From NCBI GenBank assembly GCA_963854835.1, contig OY978526.1, positions 36,494,501-36,558,500 of the forward strand: a DNA stretch of 64,000 bases, given 5' to 3'. The notes beneath the pieces were generated by a model. It saw only the letters and a list, made by a program, of their open reading frames with translations, was not told the origin of the DNA and made no database searches. A program made the translations under genes and the position numbers. The DNA comes from Megamerina dolium. Lineage: Eukaryota; Arthropoda; Insecta; Diptera; Megamerinidae. This document shows, in pieces, positions 13,501 to 25,705 of the stretch; the stretch's first letter is position 1, and the number at the start of each line of letters is the position of its first letter.

Positions 13501-13689
13501 CAATATGGTTTCAAATAGTATGTTGGATTACGACTTTCTGGATCAAGCATCGATTGGATTTTTTTATTATTTTTTTTTATATATCATTACGTCGGCAATT
13601 CATACACCTTTAGTACATATCTATGTATAAAGCATTTAAGAAAAACACGGAAAACACTTCAAAATACTCCTATATCTCTATTACTGGCT

Positions 13690-14290
13690 ATGAATCACAA
13701 TTAGAACTGTGAAAGTTATGACCGACCTCAATTAATTATTCCTCGTTCACATTTTTTTCGACTATACGTATTCTCTATCACCATCCATTACGGTGACTCG
13801 CATACAAAAATACCTGATAATCAAGAAATAATCACCCAACCGCCCAGGAATCTGCCCTACTCCCTATCTCTAGCCCTTCATAGGACTCCAACTTGATAAT
13901 GAAACCAATTATCACATATATGCCACTAAAGCATTGAAGTATATGATCGAATCAAAATTAATTATTCCTTGATTACATTTTCTCTTCACATGCTTACTCT
14001 GTATCCACCCAAAGTGAACTCTTAAGTGAACTCCAAAACAACATGAATACAAAATACCCAGAAGATCGACAAATAACCCCATAGCTGTCCAGAAATCACT
14101 CCTATAACAGTGAAGAGCATGATCAACCTCCATTAATTTTTCCCTTTCAACATTTTCACCAAACATACATACTCCATTAAGGTGGCTCCCATATAAAGTG
14201 AATGTACTAGAAAAACTTGCAAATTGAAAAAAACATCGACAGTTGCCCAGGAATCATTGCTCTAACAGTGGAATGCATAACAGACCCCAA
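13690..14290 (+). repeat. Diverged tandem array, about three units of 175-225 bp
   Basis: The same ordered markers recur: an AATTAATTATTCCT-type block followed by ACATTTT (13,732; 13,957; 14,132), then a TCCATTA/TATCCACC-type block. Next comes a GCCCAGGAATC / GTCCAGAAATC / GCCCAGGAATC block (about 13,839; 14,086; 14,248), followed by AACAGTG(A/G)A. Periods are about 225 and 176 bp. No tRNA-like or transposase motif is visible. Confidence 0.65.
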
Positions 14291-14379
14291 TATCAATTGT
14301 AGAAGTCATAGAAAGGCCATGCCTTGAGAAGAGGTGTAGTACAGAACGTTTAATTAGAGCGAAGATCAATAATTACACC

Positions 14380-14465
14380 AACGCTTTCCTCTGGCTAAGT
14401 GCTTTGGATAGTGGTGTATGTGGTATTTAACTCCTCTTGATGATGAACAATTTTAATATCGTAGT
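14380..14465 (+). mobile_element. Possible SINE head/linker fragment
   Basis: TTGATGATGAACAATTTTA followed by ATATCG matches the linker that follows the tRNA-like head in the 9.2-kb copy. The 60 bases before it resemble the head only weakly. Confidence 0.4.
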
Positions 14466-17400
14466 GATGAAATGACCAAATATTTGTACCTCAAAACTTT
14501 ATGAATGGACTTAAGATGTTGTATGTATTTACGTCGTGCATGGAAAATAAAATATGGGGCATTCATATATGTATATGTACCGTGCATTTATCAATTAATG
14601 AAAAGATTTCATTTTCGCGCTTTCTCTCTCTCCACTCATTTTGTTCTATATTTACTAATTTTCATATGAGTATTTAGTGCTTCCAGTGACGAACAAACGA
14701 AAATAAAAGCTAAATTACATTATTTTGCCTTCCGTACCTCTGATGGGTATTTACTGTAAATATGTATGTATTATGTGTATACAATAATTATATTCATCAT
14801 TGCTGATATCACAACTGCAAAGTTGTGCTTCCGCTTGCTTCTTTCGTTTTCATGTGCATGCACAAATGTGGTATTGTTTGTGCGTATTGTAAAATATCAC
14901 TAAATTAATATAAAGAATCACTTTTTACCATGTTCAATGGCTTCGTTAACTGCTTGGCCAACACCATCAATAATACAAACTTGCATACATACAAATGTAG
15001 ATGTATTGTATGTATGTGTGCGTGTACACATCTTCACTTCGACATAAGTATGTGCTATACATATGCACATATATATCTACAGAGCATAAACTGAACGAAT
15101 AAAATTTTAAATTTATATGCGAAAATTTTGTGAAGGAGCGCGTGCAACCAAACAACCAACAAACCGCCATCGATGCTGGCGGTTGGATCCATGCGACCGA
15201 CAATGCCGACTTAGCCACGTTTCTGTAGTATGTGTATGTGTTACTAAGAGCAAAACAAAGCAACAAAAAAAAAAAAAATTGCAAAATAAAATGTATAAAA
15301 CGAATGAAACGAATGAATCGAATTGAATGTTTTTGAGTGTTGTGACGTCGTCTGTAAGTCTGACCCGTGTCAAAAATCTGCCATAAAAATCGAATGGACG
15401 GACTTATATAAGGATGTTTATACATATCTTATACATATAGTACATACTTACACTCGTATGTGTACCTATAGTATGTATGCAGATAAAATGCGAATGAATA
15501 ATCAAGAGCAAAAAAAAATTAAAATAAAATCACAGCAATGTAAAAAAAGAAATCCTGTCTTGACGACAATAAGATACTGAGATGCAAGAATACATCATGA
15601 ATGCATCCGCATTACACACAAAAACACAGCGAATTAACAGAGCGGGTGTGGAGAGTAAATTGTCGTTACAAGTTCTATGTTGCTCTATGCTCAAAAGGGT
15701 GTTGGCACTTACATTTTAGAATTTTAATGTTCGCTGACTCTAAAGCTGTTTACATTTTCATATGTTGATGAATATTTTTTAATAAAATTAATTTTTAAAA
15801 TCATCTCCGCAATAGCCGGCGGTAAATGTAAGACGATGATATCTTGAAATGAGTATTTAATACTTTCCATCTCAGTAAAAATCAGCTGTTGCCATCTAAA
15901 AATATTTAAAAACTATAAAAAAGTATATTTTATATTAATTCAAAAGTGAGGGTAATATTTACTACTCATTACAAACCCCGGAAGATATAGAGAAGTAGAG
16001 AATCATATGTTAAATTCCATCGGAATGCACAGAGGTGTAATCAATTGTTAGAATTTAAGTAAACATGTATAATATTTGTTCAAATGCGCACTTAAAGTAT
16101 GCAGAATAATAAGTTCAAACTAGAAATGACAAATTACACTGACATTTCTGAGCTGTCATAGAATGAAATAAGTCAAATAGCTTCAAAGTGATTTATGTGA
16201 TGATTACCATCTTCTAAATAACACGACTACCACCATTACCTACCCCTCTCTATTCTCATACTTAGTTATTTTTCTCTCTTTCTCTTCTCTTCTGTTCTAC
16301 TCTCTTGTGATCCCTTCTTTAAGGCATTGAACTGAAGAAGAACAATAGATTAGAGAGGTGAGAAAAAATTCAGGTAGGCAACCATCATCGTTATAATCTG
16401 TAATTAGGGTGCACATAATATATAAACAGATAAGGGATGCAATTCCAAAGCAAAATGAATTCTTGTTTAACATGAAATGAATTTCAGGATATCGTAAAAT
16501 TATAGAAATATCTTAAATGTTGTATAAAAGTGTCCATGGTTTGAAGATAAACTATAGAATATCGAATAATAGATAACGAAATTCAAAATAGTTGGGTAAT
16601 CAGTTTAAGATAACTTCCTTATTGTGCACCCTGTATATGAGTGTTCAATTCCCTCTTAACCAACAGGTACTCAAAATTATAGTCATTTGTAATATAAGCT
16701 AAACGAAGCTTGCATTATTTCATGTATATCATAGTTGTCCGAATATTAAGTAAATTATTTTATTGATTTCATTTATTCATCTTATTTAATTACAGGAAAA
16801 GGGGTGCAGAATTTTCCACAATTTTAGGACTGGTTACCTCAAAATTTGCAAGTCAGAATTTTATGAAAAATTTAATACCAAAGTGGCCAAATAGACATCG
16901 TTTTATTGATATGACTAAGACGTAAGACTTACATGACAGATCGAATCTCTGACCATATGCTTAATGTCGAATTATTTTTGTTTGTGTTCATTTCAACTCT
17001 TTAGCATTAGAAACACTTATGAACGTGGACATAAATTATATGTTTATTGTAAATATTTTTTATATACGACATGAATATTTAATACTTCAAATTTGCTCTA
17101 AAGGGTCTTCTCATGATAAGGACAAGAAGATCATAAGGTAAACGATTTTTAGTTTTTTAACTGCTCATTTGGTTAGCTTATTTTATATGTATATATGATA
17201 CGTGAAGTACGATCGATTGCTCGTATAGTATTATAAATATGTATACACTTTACCATGCAACAAGACCAACAGTAGTAAGTGGTGTGGCAGTACCAGCAAA
17301 ACGCATAATTGTTTAATCATCATGTTGTTGTTACTATTTTTCTCATTGTTAGTGCAAATTGTGATTTTTTTTTTACTTTCGTTGGTGTTGCTTTGTTGGT

Positions 17401-19745
17401 GTTCTCAACAGTAATATAGTGGTGGGTCTCTTCATTGTGCCATACGAGTATATTTATATATTTTTGAAAGGTTTTGCTATGTTTTCGATTTTTTGTTCTA
17501 TTTTTTATTTTTTATTTTAAAAGGCGCCAATTGAACAAAAATCCTTGAAATATAATGTGTGATCTTTTCCCCTGTTTCTTATTTATTTCATCGCATTTTA
17601 ATAATTCTTGTAATTTAATTATAATTTTTTTTTATTCCAGTACTTTTTTAAAATATACCTACACACTTTATTTTAGTTCTTGCCACCTTGGTACAATTGC
17701 TAAACGTATTAATAGGCACAATATAGAGATTGTAATGGGGGTCAATAATAATGACAAGAAGTTGTGTGTGGCCACCCACATCGAAAAGAATCAAAATAAG
17801 TTGAACATTAACTTATTATGATATAATGTCCAACAGAAACATTGGTTTATTTTCGATTTAAAATTACATATTTGTAATTGCTCAAAATATTATCAGTTAC
17901 AATGGCATTGACCTTATAACAGAAATCTGTTTAAAATTTCAATTGTTTAAGATTTCAATATAAAATTTCCTTTGAAGATTGAATAGAAACACCTGCCTTT
18001 TTTAGAATATGATATTCCTATATTAATAGATGGATTTAAAATGAAATGTGGGGTAGGTGTAGAAGTGCATTAATAGAGATTTTCGGTAGTGGAAGCCTTG
18101 ACAATTAAAAAGCATTGTCGACTAATGGAAACATAATAGATGATATTCACAAATTTAATGGACCAATACAGAAAGATGGTAACCGAATAGCGGATTTGGT
18201 TGAAAAATTAACACTTATAATATTCTTTGTGAATGGTCAGCTTTGGCAAAGACACGATTGGAGTGAAAATTTTGTGTAAAGGACTTGTTAAGATATTGTA
18301 TTGGTATAAATCTGCTATTAGTGTTCGGTGATAAAATCTTTTAACAGAAAAAAGTTCAAATTGGGAGATACAACTCTGAGTTATTGAGGCCACTTGTCAA
18401 ATCTTACCTCAATTCAATCAATTCTAAATCCATTAATACACTCGAAAGACGAAAGTTTCATGAATTTTTGAGGGCTTTCATTTTACATATAAAATTAATT
18501 ATGTTAAGGTGGTCCAACTCTGAATTACCGAAGTCCACTTACCAAAGCCGACCTCAGAGCCCAACGATGTCTGAGAAGCAATATATTTTTAATGATATAC
18601 AAATTTGCAAATCAACCATAAAATGGCACAATTATAATAACTAGCCAGTATTGGATTTATTTTTCATGGTAAAAAAGTGTTTTCCTAATGTTACCAAGGT
18701 GCTCTCATGGTGCATCTGTAACGAGAAAAAATCTTTTCAAAAAATATATTTCTTTGAAATCATGAAATGCTCTTAGTTAGTTTTTAAAAAATGTTTAACC
18801 CAAAACATCTTTCGCCAGCACACGCTAAAAACCTTAAAATCCACATACCCATACCACATCCATACATATAATTTTATCTCGGCAATAATTCGGTATGAAA
18901 ATAATTCAAAATGATTAAAGTGCCCAGTTCACGAAAAAGCATCTTCTCAACACCTACACCAAGCAGACGGAGAGTGAAATATTATATCAACCACAACTCT
19001 TTCGGCCAGCAATATTTCTGCAGAGTCTCCCGTAGGTACTGGTCACACCAAATTTATTCAAGATTCATCTAGTAGTTTGCCGAAATAAATTTATATAATT
19101 TTTAAGTCATATTTTTATTCAATTTTAATAATTTTATATCCACGTTTAATGCCTTTTTTTCAACAGCGAAAATTTCGAATTGGAAATTCATACTTTTTAC
19201 GAAAATTACAATTTTCATTTTGCTCACTCAAATCCAATAAAAATATTATTTTCTTACTTAATCTGAATGATTTACGACTCTTGTCGTCATTAAGCTTCTA
19301 GCTTAAAACATAGATGATAAGAAATAAACAAACAAATTAGCCAAAATTATTTATGTTCAACGTCAAACATATAAATAAATTCGTTTCATACAAAAATAGA
19401 CAAAAATTAAAAAACTTAAGTAAAATAAATATTTAAATATTTGGAAAAGAAAAATGTCGGCAAAACATAACGTAGCAACATCACCTAGCTCCCTATTTCT
19501 ACAGCATTACGAGTATTTCGTTGGAGAAGAAGCATAAGCGAATAAGTATTTCTATAGAGATTCTATTTTTGTGAATTTCTGTTTCTTCGTTTTTCCAACT
19601 CCCTCTTTGGCACTGTTTCTTTTTCAATCACATACACTCTATTCATTCGGTTCTCCTTTAAGACACTATTGTCGATTTTTTGCTGTTGTGTTTTCTGGTT
19701 TTTTTTAGTTTCTTATTTTTACACCCAAAACTGCGAAAATCAAAA
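14466..19745. other. Intronic DNA with a polypyrimidine tract
   Basis: Mostly AT-rich. A C/T-rich tract on the plus strand at 16,243-16,322 reads as GA-rich on the minus strand and could bind GAF, but it has no accompanying motifs. ORFs are short. No microexon or transposon was recognised apart from those listed. Confidence 0.5.
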
Positions 19746-19747
19746 TA

Positions 19748-19749
<2 letters not shown>

Positions 19750-19778
<29 letters not shown>
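19750..19778 (+). repeat. (GT)n microsatellite
   Basis: Uninterrupted GT dinucleotide run of about 29 bases. It is translated as a Thr-His repeat in a 252-codon minus-strand frame that is judged spurious. Confidence 0.95.
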
Positions 19779-20299
19779 CTGTATACCCATAACATATTGT
19801 AACAGCATCCAAAAGCCCAGCATGTTTCTGTGAATGGGTACTTATGAACCCTTTTGATTGTATGGGGTCACTTATTGTGTCATCTCCTTCTTCATCATAT
19901 TTTCCCCGAGTACGAATGCAAACGTGAGTGAGTATGTGTATATGGACTTTCACAGTAACAGTTATAATTGCAATTTTCAACTTGCAACGAGCGTAATAAT
20001 ATAACATTCCTGAATCACAGAGTGTAGTGCAGCTCGTTCTTATTGTTTTTGGTGTTTCCCTTTTTTCACTCAATCGGCGTCCTTCTCCTGTAGTAGCTAG
20101 TAGCATAACGATGCACTGCATCATGATGTAATTACATAATGACGCATATACGATACCTTGTACTGAAGTATGTACGTATGAACTAACTGGTGCACTGTTG
20201 ATGAAACACGCTGCGTCAATGGCATGGCGTGGTTTTGCTACTCGTATGATGAAAGGATTTCTTCCTTTAACAAAAATTGTAAGTTTCTTTTTTTTTTTT

Positions 20300-23030
20300 T
20301 TTTTTGGTTGTGGTTGCCATACTTTATACATTCTTTTATTATGAACATTGTTTTGCTGCACTAACATTGTTGCACGTATTAGTTCCTGTTGTTGTTGTAG
20401 TAGAGTTATTCTTATTGAAGGAGTACTCGAGTTTAAGTGTGTAAGTACACTACAAATTAACACAAGTTTTCACTTGTTTCACTTAATGATCACCGTTGCT
20501 ATTCTTGTACATACATAACTACAATAAATAGTTATGGTTAGTTGCCACTGTTGATTCATTTGATCTCGAACAATAACTAAGTACCACAACAGCAACAAAA
20601 ATTACATTTTAAGGTGTTAGAAATTAGTGCGAATCAATTATTATCACAGCAAGTGAGACAGTTAAGGCGATATTGTTAAAAGGCTCTTAGTTTTTGGGTA
20701 TTGTTGTTTTTGTTTGTTGTCGTTTACATTTGGTTTGAAGAAAATTCATTTTCTATCACTTTAATTTATGCCATTTCACTTTTTTTTTCAAATTCGTCGA
20801 GTTGAAATAATACGTAGCTTAATTTGAGTTTTGCATGCAAATTCAATTGTCGATGATTTCAATGATTTATGTTGATTTATTTAGTACCTTTTAATAGAGC
20901 CTTTCGATGAGTTGGAAATTACTTAATTTTTATTCAATAGTAAGCATTATAAACGACAAAAAAAGGTACTAAAGGAGTTCTATGACAAGTTTCTGAAAAT
21001 GTGATATCACAAGAGTTCTGCCGGTGGCATCGAGGACTAGTCACATGCAAATTAATACGCCCTTAAGACAGCAAGATAAACTTGAATAAACTTCTTTAGA
21101 GTTATTATGTATTTGTTTAATTTATTTATGAAACTAATTTTAAGCTAATTTTAGTTCTCCGAGATTAAATTTTTCAAAAATTTTCTAAATTTTTGAGACA
21201 GTATGAAGGAAAAAGTCGATAAATTCAAAAACATCATTATTTTAAAAAAGTTCATACGAAAAAAATTTTATACGCCATACTAAAAAACTGACAAACAAAA
21301 ACAATTTTGACAAATTTAAACCATTTCGCGTAAATATTGCGAAATTTATTAATTCTCCCAATTTGACTAATTTGAATAAGACAGCATACGTTCACTGTAC
21401 ATTGAGGTTTACGAATAAAATAAAAAATTTTTATTTCTGAGTAAAAACGAAATATATCTAAAAATTTAAGAAAAAATAAAGTGCAAGAAAGTGCATATCA
21501 TTTTTATTTCATACATAAATATTTATATGATTTTTTCAATACCGATTTTTTCGAAAATTTGTCGAAAGGTTTTTATCGATTAATTCAATTATTTCTTAAT
21601 TCGAATTAAGCGGTTAGGAATATTGTCCGTTGTTTTTTCGCTTGGATATAGAAATTTAAATTTTTTGATATTCGGCCTGAAAACCCAAAAATAAATATAC
21701 GAAAGAAATTTGTAAAGAAATTTGTCTGAAATTCCTCCAACTCAGCGAAAAAAAAATGAAATACGAAATACAAAAATGTTTTGAACGCTAAATATCAGCA
21801 TTATAAAATAGATAGACGAATGTTTCCAAAAATTGGAAATTTAACCTATTTGGGTTAGACTATCTTAAGATTCTGATGCCATGAAGCAGTTTCACGACAA
21901 TATTTGTATTCAGCGTTAAAAATTGCAATGAAAATTACTACTCTAATTCTGAAGCTGTAAGCATTTGTAATTTATTGGGTATACGTATTAAGTGTATAAG
22001 CTTAACGAAAAGGCTCTGACATTTTTTCTCCGCCCTCATATTAGTTCTTTCAGCAGAGGTCTTTAATAAAGTCTCTATTGACGATGAAAATAACAAAATA
22101 TAATATGAGATTGTATAATCTGCTTATGTTATATCACATACTACATTCAAATGTTCGAATATTCAAAGTATAAAGAAGTATATATTGTTTGAGCAAACCT
22201 TCGTAACTTCGACTTTGCAAAATATCCAAAACGTGTGGTGAAATAAATATCTACGTACAATATTGAGAAGGAGCTATTAAAAAAACATTTAAATGAAAAT
22301 AATTTTGAAAGCTCTATAACACTTTTCACAGATCGGTTTTTTTTTAGATTATATATGCAGCAATTTACAGTCCTACGCCACCTACATCATTCTGACTGGG
22401 ACCATTCTGTTCATACAGCCTCAGAAATTCCCCACAAAATTCCACAATACTATTTGAAAAAATTGTTAATATCAGTGTCGTTTTTCAAATCCTAATAAAC
22501 TTTTACAATTTCAATTGACTTAGTTTCACATACATATATTTATCTATTTATTTAGCTTCATATAAGTTTATTTTCAAATCTTATTCTATAATAATAAATC
22601 ACTCAGAGAAACATTGAAAAACATATGAATATTTAATGTTCGATGTTACTCTAAGAGACTCGTCAAAAATATAATATATTGTGAGTATGGGAGACTTGGA
22701 AAAAATATTTAAATAATAACTGGAAGCGGCTAGAATTTATAGCCTATATTTAGTGTAATTTTTAAAAGTATATAACTAATGATAATTGTGGAGGAGTACT
22801 CTAAAAAATTTAAAACTGTTGCTGGGTAAGCATTTTATTGTATTAAATTTAAAAGTAATATTTTCTTTAATTTTTGTTATACTTTTTTTTAATAATATAG
22901 TGAGACTTTTGGAAATGGACAATTATGAAGAAATTGATTTAAAATTTAAAAAAAAAACTGATAATCTAACTATTCGATTTATTCCACTCCTCCTAAGGTC
23001 AATTGATAAATGAATTTAAAATGAATAAGC
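20300..23030. other. Intron just downstream of Ubx exon 1
   Basis: AT-rich DNA with poly-T (20,289-20,306) and a SINE fragment at 20,965. It has no GT-rich alternative donor context of note and no conserved protein frame. Confidence 0.55.
20965..21062 (+). mobile_element. SINE body fragment
   Basis: The stretch AAAGGAGTTCTATGACAAG, then GTGATATCACAAGAGTTCTG and CCGGTGGCATCGAGGACTAG, parallels the SINE body from CTCTGTGACAAAG to GGAACCGG. Both ends are eroded. Confidence 0.6.
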
Positions 23031-23053
23031 CTACGTAATAATGATTTGTGGAG

Positions 23054-23063
23054 GCTCACCTGC
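23054..23063 (-). other. Ubx exon 1 splice donor (proximal, 'a'-type)
   Basis: On the minus strand the exon ends GCAG followed by GTGAGC, a strong 5' splice site directly after codon 247 plus one base. This is the position of the proximal donor in Drosophila Ubx, which keeps phase 1 into the microexons or homeodomain exon. The only other GT before the in-frame TAG starts 25 nt further on and would shift the frame. Confidence 0.85.
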
Positions 23064-23801
23064 GATAGCCATCCATGGGTAGAATGTGTGATTGCTGGCC
23101 TGGTGTAAACTGCTTGCGGCCGCCGTTTGTGCAGCAGCGGCGCCTGAAATTGTACAATTTGCATTCCAAGCAGTGCCAGCACCGCCACCACCTACGCCGC
23201 CGACAACACCGCCGACCACACCACCCTGACCACCACCGCCGCCAGCATTGCCACCACCACCACTACCGCCACGATGACTCACCGGACTGCCGCCAGATGT
23301 GTCCAGGTATCCGCCGACACGTGAGTCGGGTGTACACGCTGACGGTCGGACGGGCATGCCACCACCGGCATTATTTTGGCCATTCGCTGTATTCGAGCCA
23401 GCATTTGATGCGCCACCACCCGAGGCACCACCTCCAGCTCCACTGCCGCCTCCACCGCCACCACCACCTCCGCCACCATTCGCACTTGTATTCCAAATGT
23501 CCTTCACATAGCCGTTCACAGAGTCGGCCTTAATATTGAGACAATCCTGTTTGTAGGCGCCATCACTGTAGATTTTATTGCACGCTGCAGTAATACTGGC
23601 ATCATAGGGTGAATCTTGTGTGGTGCGTTGTAAATGATGATTGGCATAGGGTGACATGCCCAGCGACAGTGGGAAACCTCTGTAGGCGGCCGCCGCAGCG
23701 GTAGCGGTTTGATCATGATGAGCACCAGTACCCATGGCCATGCCCGTCGCCTGATGCGGATGGCCATAGAAGCCGGAGGCTTGTTCAAAATAGGAATTCA
23801 T
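23060..23801 (-). CDS. Ubx: Ultrabithorax (Ubx) exon 1 coding sequence, 5' part of gene
   Basis: Hox transcription factor that specifies posterior thoracic and anterior abdominal identity; acts in the nucleus. The exon encodes 247 complete residues plus one base (phase 1). Residues 1-20 and 41-77 are nearly identical to Drosophila Ubx as I know it. An alanine run (35-39) and a glycine-rich linker (109-130 and 178-208, including an 11-Gly run) follow. The conserved block with MPVRPSACTPDSRVGGYLD spans 149-167, and the YPWM Extradenticle-contact motif is at 241-244, right before the exon end. The start ATG sits in a good fly context (CAACATG). The frame continues eight codons past the donor and then stops, so the exon must be spliced. 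The homeodomain is not encoded here; it belongs to a distant 3' exon beyond the left edge. No frameshift is seen; the gene looks functional. Confidence 0.97.
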
Positions 23802-25404
23802 GTTGTTGCAGTTATTATTGCTGGCGGTAAGAATTTTGGCGGTTTTTTATATGCAGCACTCACAAAAAAAAACACACTATTTCTGTTGTTGCCCCAAATT
23901 CGAGCACAATATTTGTTCTGGCAAGAATTTCGAAGAATACACTGTCAAGCTAATGTTTTAATAAACAATTTTAATGAATATGAATTTTTTTTTTCTTTGA
24001 AAGATTTTGTAAATTTTGAAAAATCTTTTCTACTTTTTTTTCCCCTTATTGCACTTTAATCATAAAATTAGCCAAGAATATATATGTGTATATTTAAATA
24101 GGTATGGTATGTATGTATGTAAATTTGTTGAAACAATCAGTCGATTGCGTATGGCATTCACAAGTTGTTCGTATACTTCGTTATCGCTTTATAAATTTTC
24201 GATTTGGTTAAATTTTCAATTCACTTGATCATTTAAATTAATTCAAAATAATTAACAATTTCTTGTTGTTGTATTATTATAATTTTTTTTTTCCTTGTTT
24301 TAATTGATTCATCAAATAACGAATTTAATAATTTGTTGTTTGTTGCTGTTGGTATTTTTTTTTTCATTTAAATTGTTGCATTTTTCATGAATAAAGAAAT
24401 TAATAATAATATTAATTAATTAATAATAATAATAGGTAATAAAACACACAAAATTTATTCACTTCACACACAAAGCGTCATTCGATTAAATTGCCGTTCT
24501 CGTCTTATCTGTTGTGTAGGCATGTGTAGTACTAGACGTTGCGTTTCACGTTCACATTGGCTGCTCTTTTTTTTGTCTTCTTTGAATGTTGTTCTTCTTA
24601 TTGTTGTTATTGTTATTATACTTTTTCGTTCTTTTTATTATGACTTTCGTTCTTTGAAATTTCACGTCATTTATTTTGGTTTATTTTTATTTTATTTTTG
24701 TTGCTAAATTATTATTATAATTATTATTACTCTATGAATTAGTAAACATATTCATCACTTCACTCATCAAACAAACAAGTGAATGTGTTAATTTGATTTT
24801 GATTGTTTTGATTTTGATTGTTGCACATTGTATTGCATTGCATTCATTATTGTGTAGTTGCACATTGCATTCGAAATTAACACTAACACGCGAGAGGGTG
24901 GATTCAAACGAATAACAACAACAATAATAATAATAATAATACTCGTAATCGTTATTTATTATTATTCTTTTTCTGCAACTACTACTGGTACTACTTCTAA
25001 TAGTCTCACAATTCTTGTGAATAGTGAATAGTAGTGTCAGCAGCGTATTTCTGCGCCGATATTACTGTTTGAGTGTGTGTGTGTGTGTGCATGTGTGTGC
25101 TGCTGAATGGGCCGCTCTATCATCGAACGTAAAATTAGTTAGTTGCTTAGTTAGTTCGTTCGTCGCTCGACGCCGATTGCCAGCAAGCCAGCCAGCCAGC
25201 CACTCACTAATATCACTAATGACAGCAGCTACAACAAACAACCACAATGGCAATGTGGGCAATAACAATAATAATAATAATGACGCTGATGATGATTGTT
25301 GTGATGATAAAGTGGATAATAAAATAAAGCGCGCGCGACTGTTATCCAAACCGTTGCCATCGAACGAATGTGCCACCAAATCGCTGTTGTGTTGTGTTTT
25401 GACT
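23802..25404 (-). other. Ubx: Probable Ubx 5' leader (5' UTR)
   Basis: This lies directly upstream of the Ubx start codon. Drosophila Ubx has a leader of roughly 1 kb, reported to support internal initiation. Here no splice acceptor is obvious before the ATG, and the sequence is AT- and microsatellite-rich (TAA runs, a GT run at about 25,073-25,088, CAG/CAA-like repeats). Several short upstream ATG frames exist, none with conserved-looking protein. The right boundary is set by the candidate Inr at 25,404 and is uncertain by hundreds of bases. Confidence 0.5.
24400..25281. promoter_or_regulatory. TAA-repeat clusters in Ubx leader (possible homeodomain-binding sites)
   Basis: Five separate runs of TAA/TTA trinucleotides occur at about 24,400-24,434, 24,708-24,730, 24,923-24,940, 24,951-24,966 and 25,261-25,281. 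Drosophila Ubx protein is known to bind TAA-repeat sequences near its own promoter, so these are plausible autoregulatory sites. They could also be simple microsatellites, which are abundant across the window. Confidence 0.35.
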
Positions 25405-25406
25405 GA
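25372..25406 (-). promoter_or_regulatory. Candidate Ubx core promoter (Inr + DPE-like)
   Basis: On the minus strand TCAGTC (25,406-25,401) matches the fly initiator TCAKTY, with +1 at 25,404. At +28 to +33 lies GGTGGC (25,377-25,372), matching five of six positions of the permissive DPE consensus. No TATA box is visible at -30. A TATA-less promoter agrees with what is known of Drosophila Ubx. Another Inr match (TCAGTT, +1 at 25,703) lacks a good DPE. This is motif matching only. Confidence 0.3.
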
Positions 25407-25604
25407 CTAAATGACGACGACAACGATAACAATAAAAACAATAGCGCAACAACATATAGCCAGAACAACAACTACGATTAAAATGGTAAACGCAAAGAGC
25501 GGGCAACTGCGACGACTACGATGATGATGACAGCGACGACGACGACGACGACAACGACTACGACGACGGCATCTACTACGATGATTATGCCGATGGACGG
25601 AGTT

Positions 25605-25705
25605 CGCACTCGTAAGGCTCCCCCGAAAAGCACGCACACGCACACAGCCACACACTCCCTCGACGGCGAGAGAAAGTGAGACAGCGACAGAGAACGAACA
25701 ACTGA
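25605..25705. promoter_or_regulatory. GAGA/Zeste-type motif cluster upstream of candidate Ubx TSS
   Basis: Zeste-like hexamers on the minus strand (CGAGTG at 25,607-25,612; GGAGTG at 25,653-25,658) lie near a GAGAGA motif on the plus strand (25,668-25,673) and a further GA-rich stretch to 25,696. GAF and Zeste binding close to the start site is established for the Drosophila Ubx promoter. The cluster is 200-300 bp upstream of the candidate +1. Binding is inferred from motifs alone. Confidence 0.35.

Larger units (their letters stand above)
1..23059 (-). other. Ubx: Ubx first intron (5' portion; 3' end outside window)
   Basis: Everything left of the exon 1 donor on the minus strand is expected to be intron. 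I looked by eye for the reverse-complement signatures of microexon mI (KIRSDLTQYGG) and mII (LLPDWLG) and for a homeodomain exon, and recognised none. The intron is therefore probably at least 23 kb, although a diverged 51-nt microexon could be missed. It carries SINE and LINE fragments, a diverged tandem array and many microsatellites, annotated separately. Confidence 0.75.

Noticed and set aside
18390..18415. Minus-strand GAG/GTAAGA as a recursive splice (ratchet) site
   Set aside because: The upstream sequence lacks a polypyrimidine tract, so it does not look like a 3' splice site.
19705..20463. 252-codon minus-strand frame, one of the longest in the window
   Set aside because: It is carried by a GT microsatellite (Thr-His repeat), poly-Lys from a T run and Gln repeats. 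It has no domain-like segment and lies inside the Ubx intron.
23075..23533. Long open frames antisense or frame-shifted to Ubx exon 1 (His/Arg-rich and Pro-rich)
   Set aside because: These are shadows of the glycine-rich GGN codons of Ubx.
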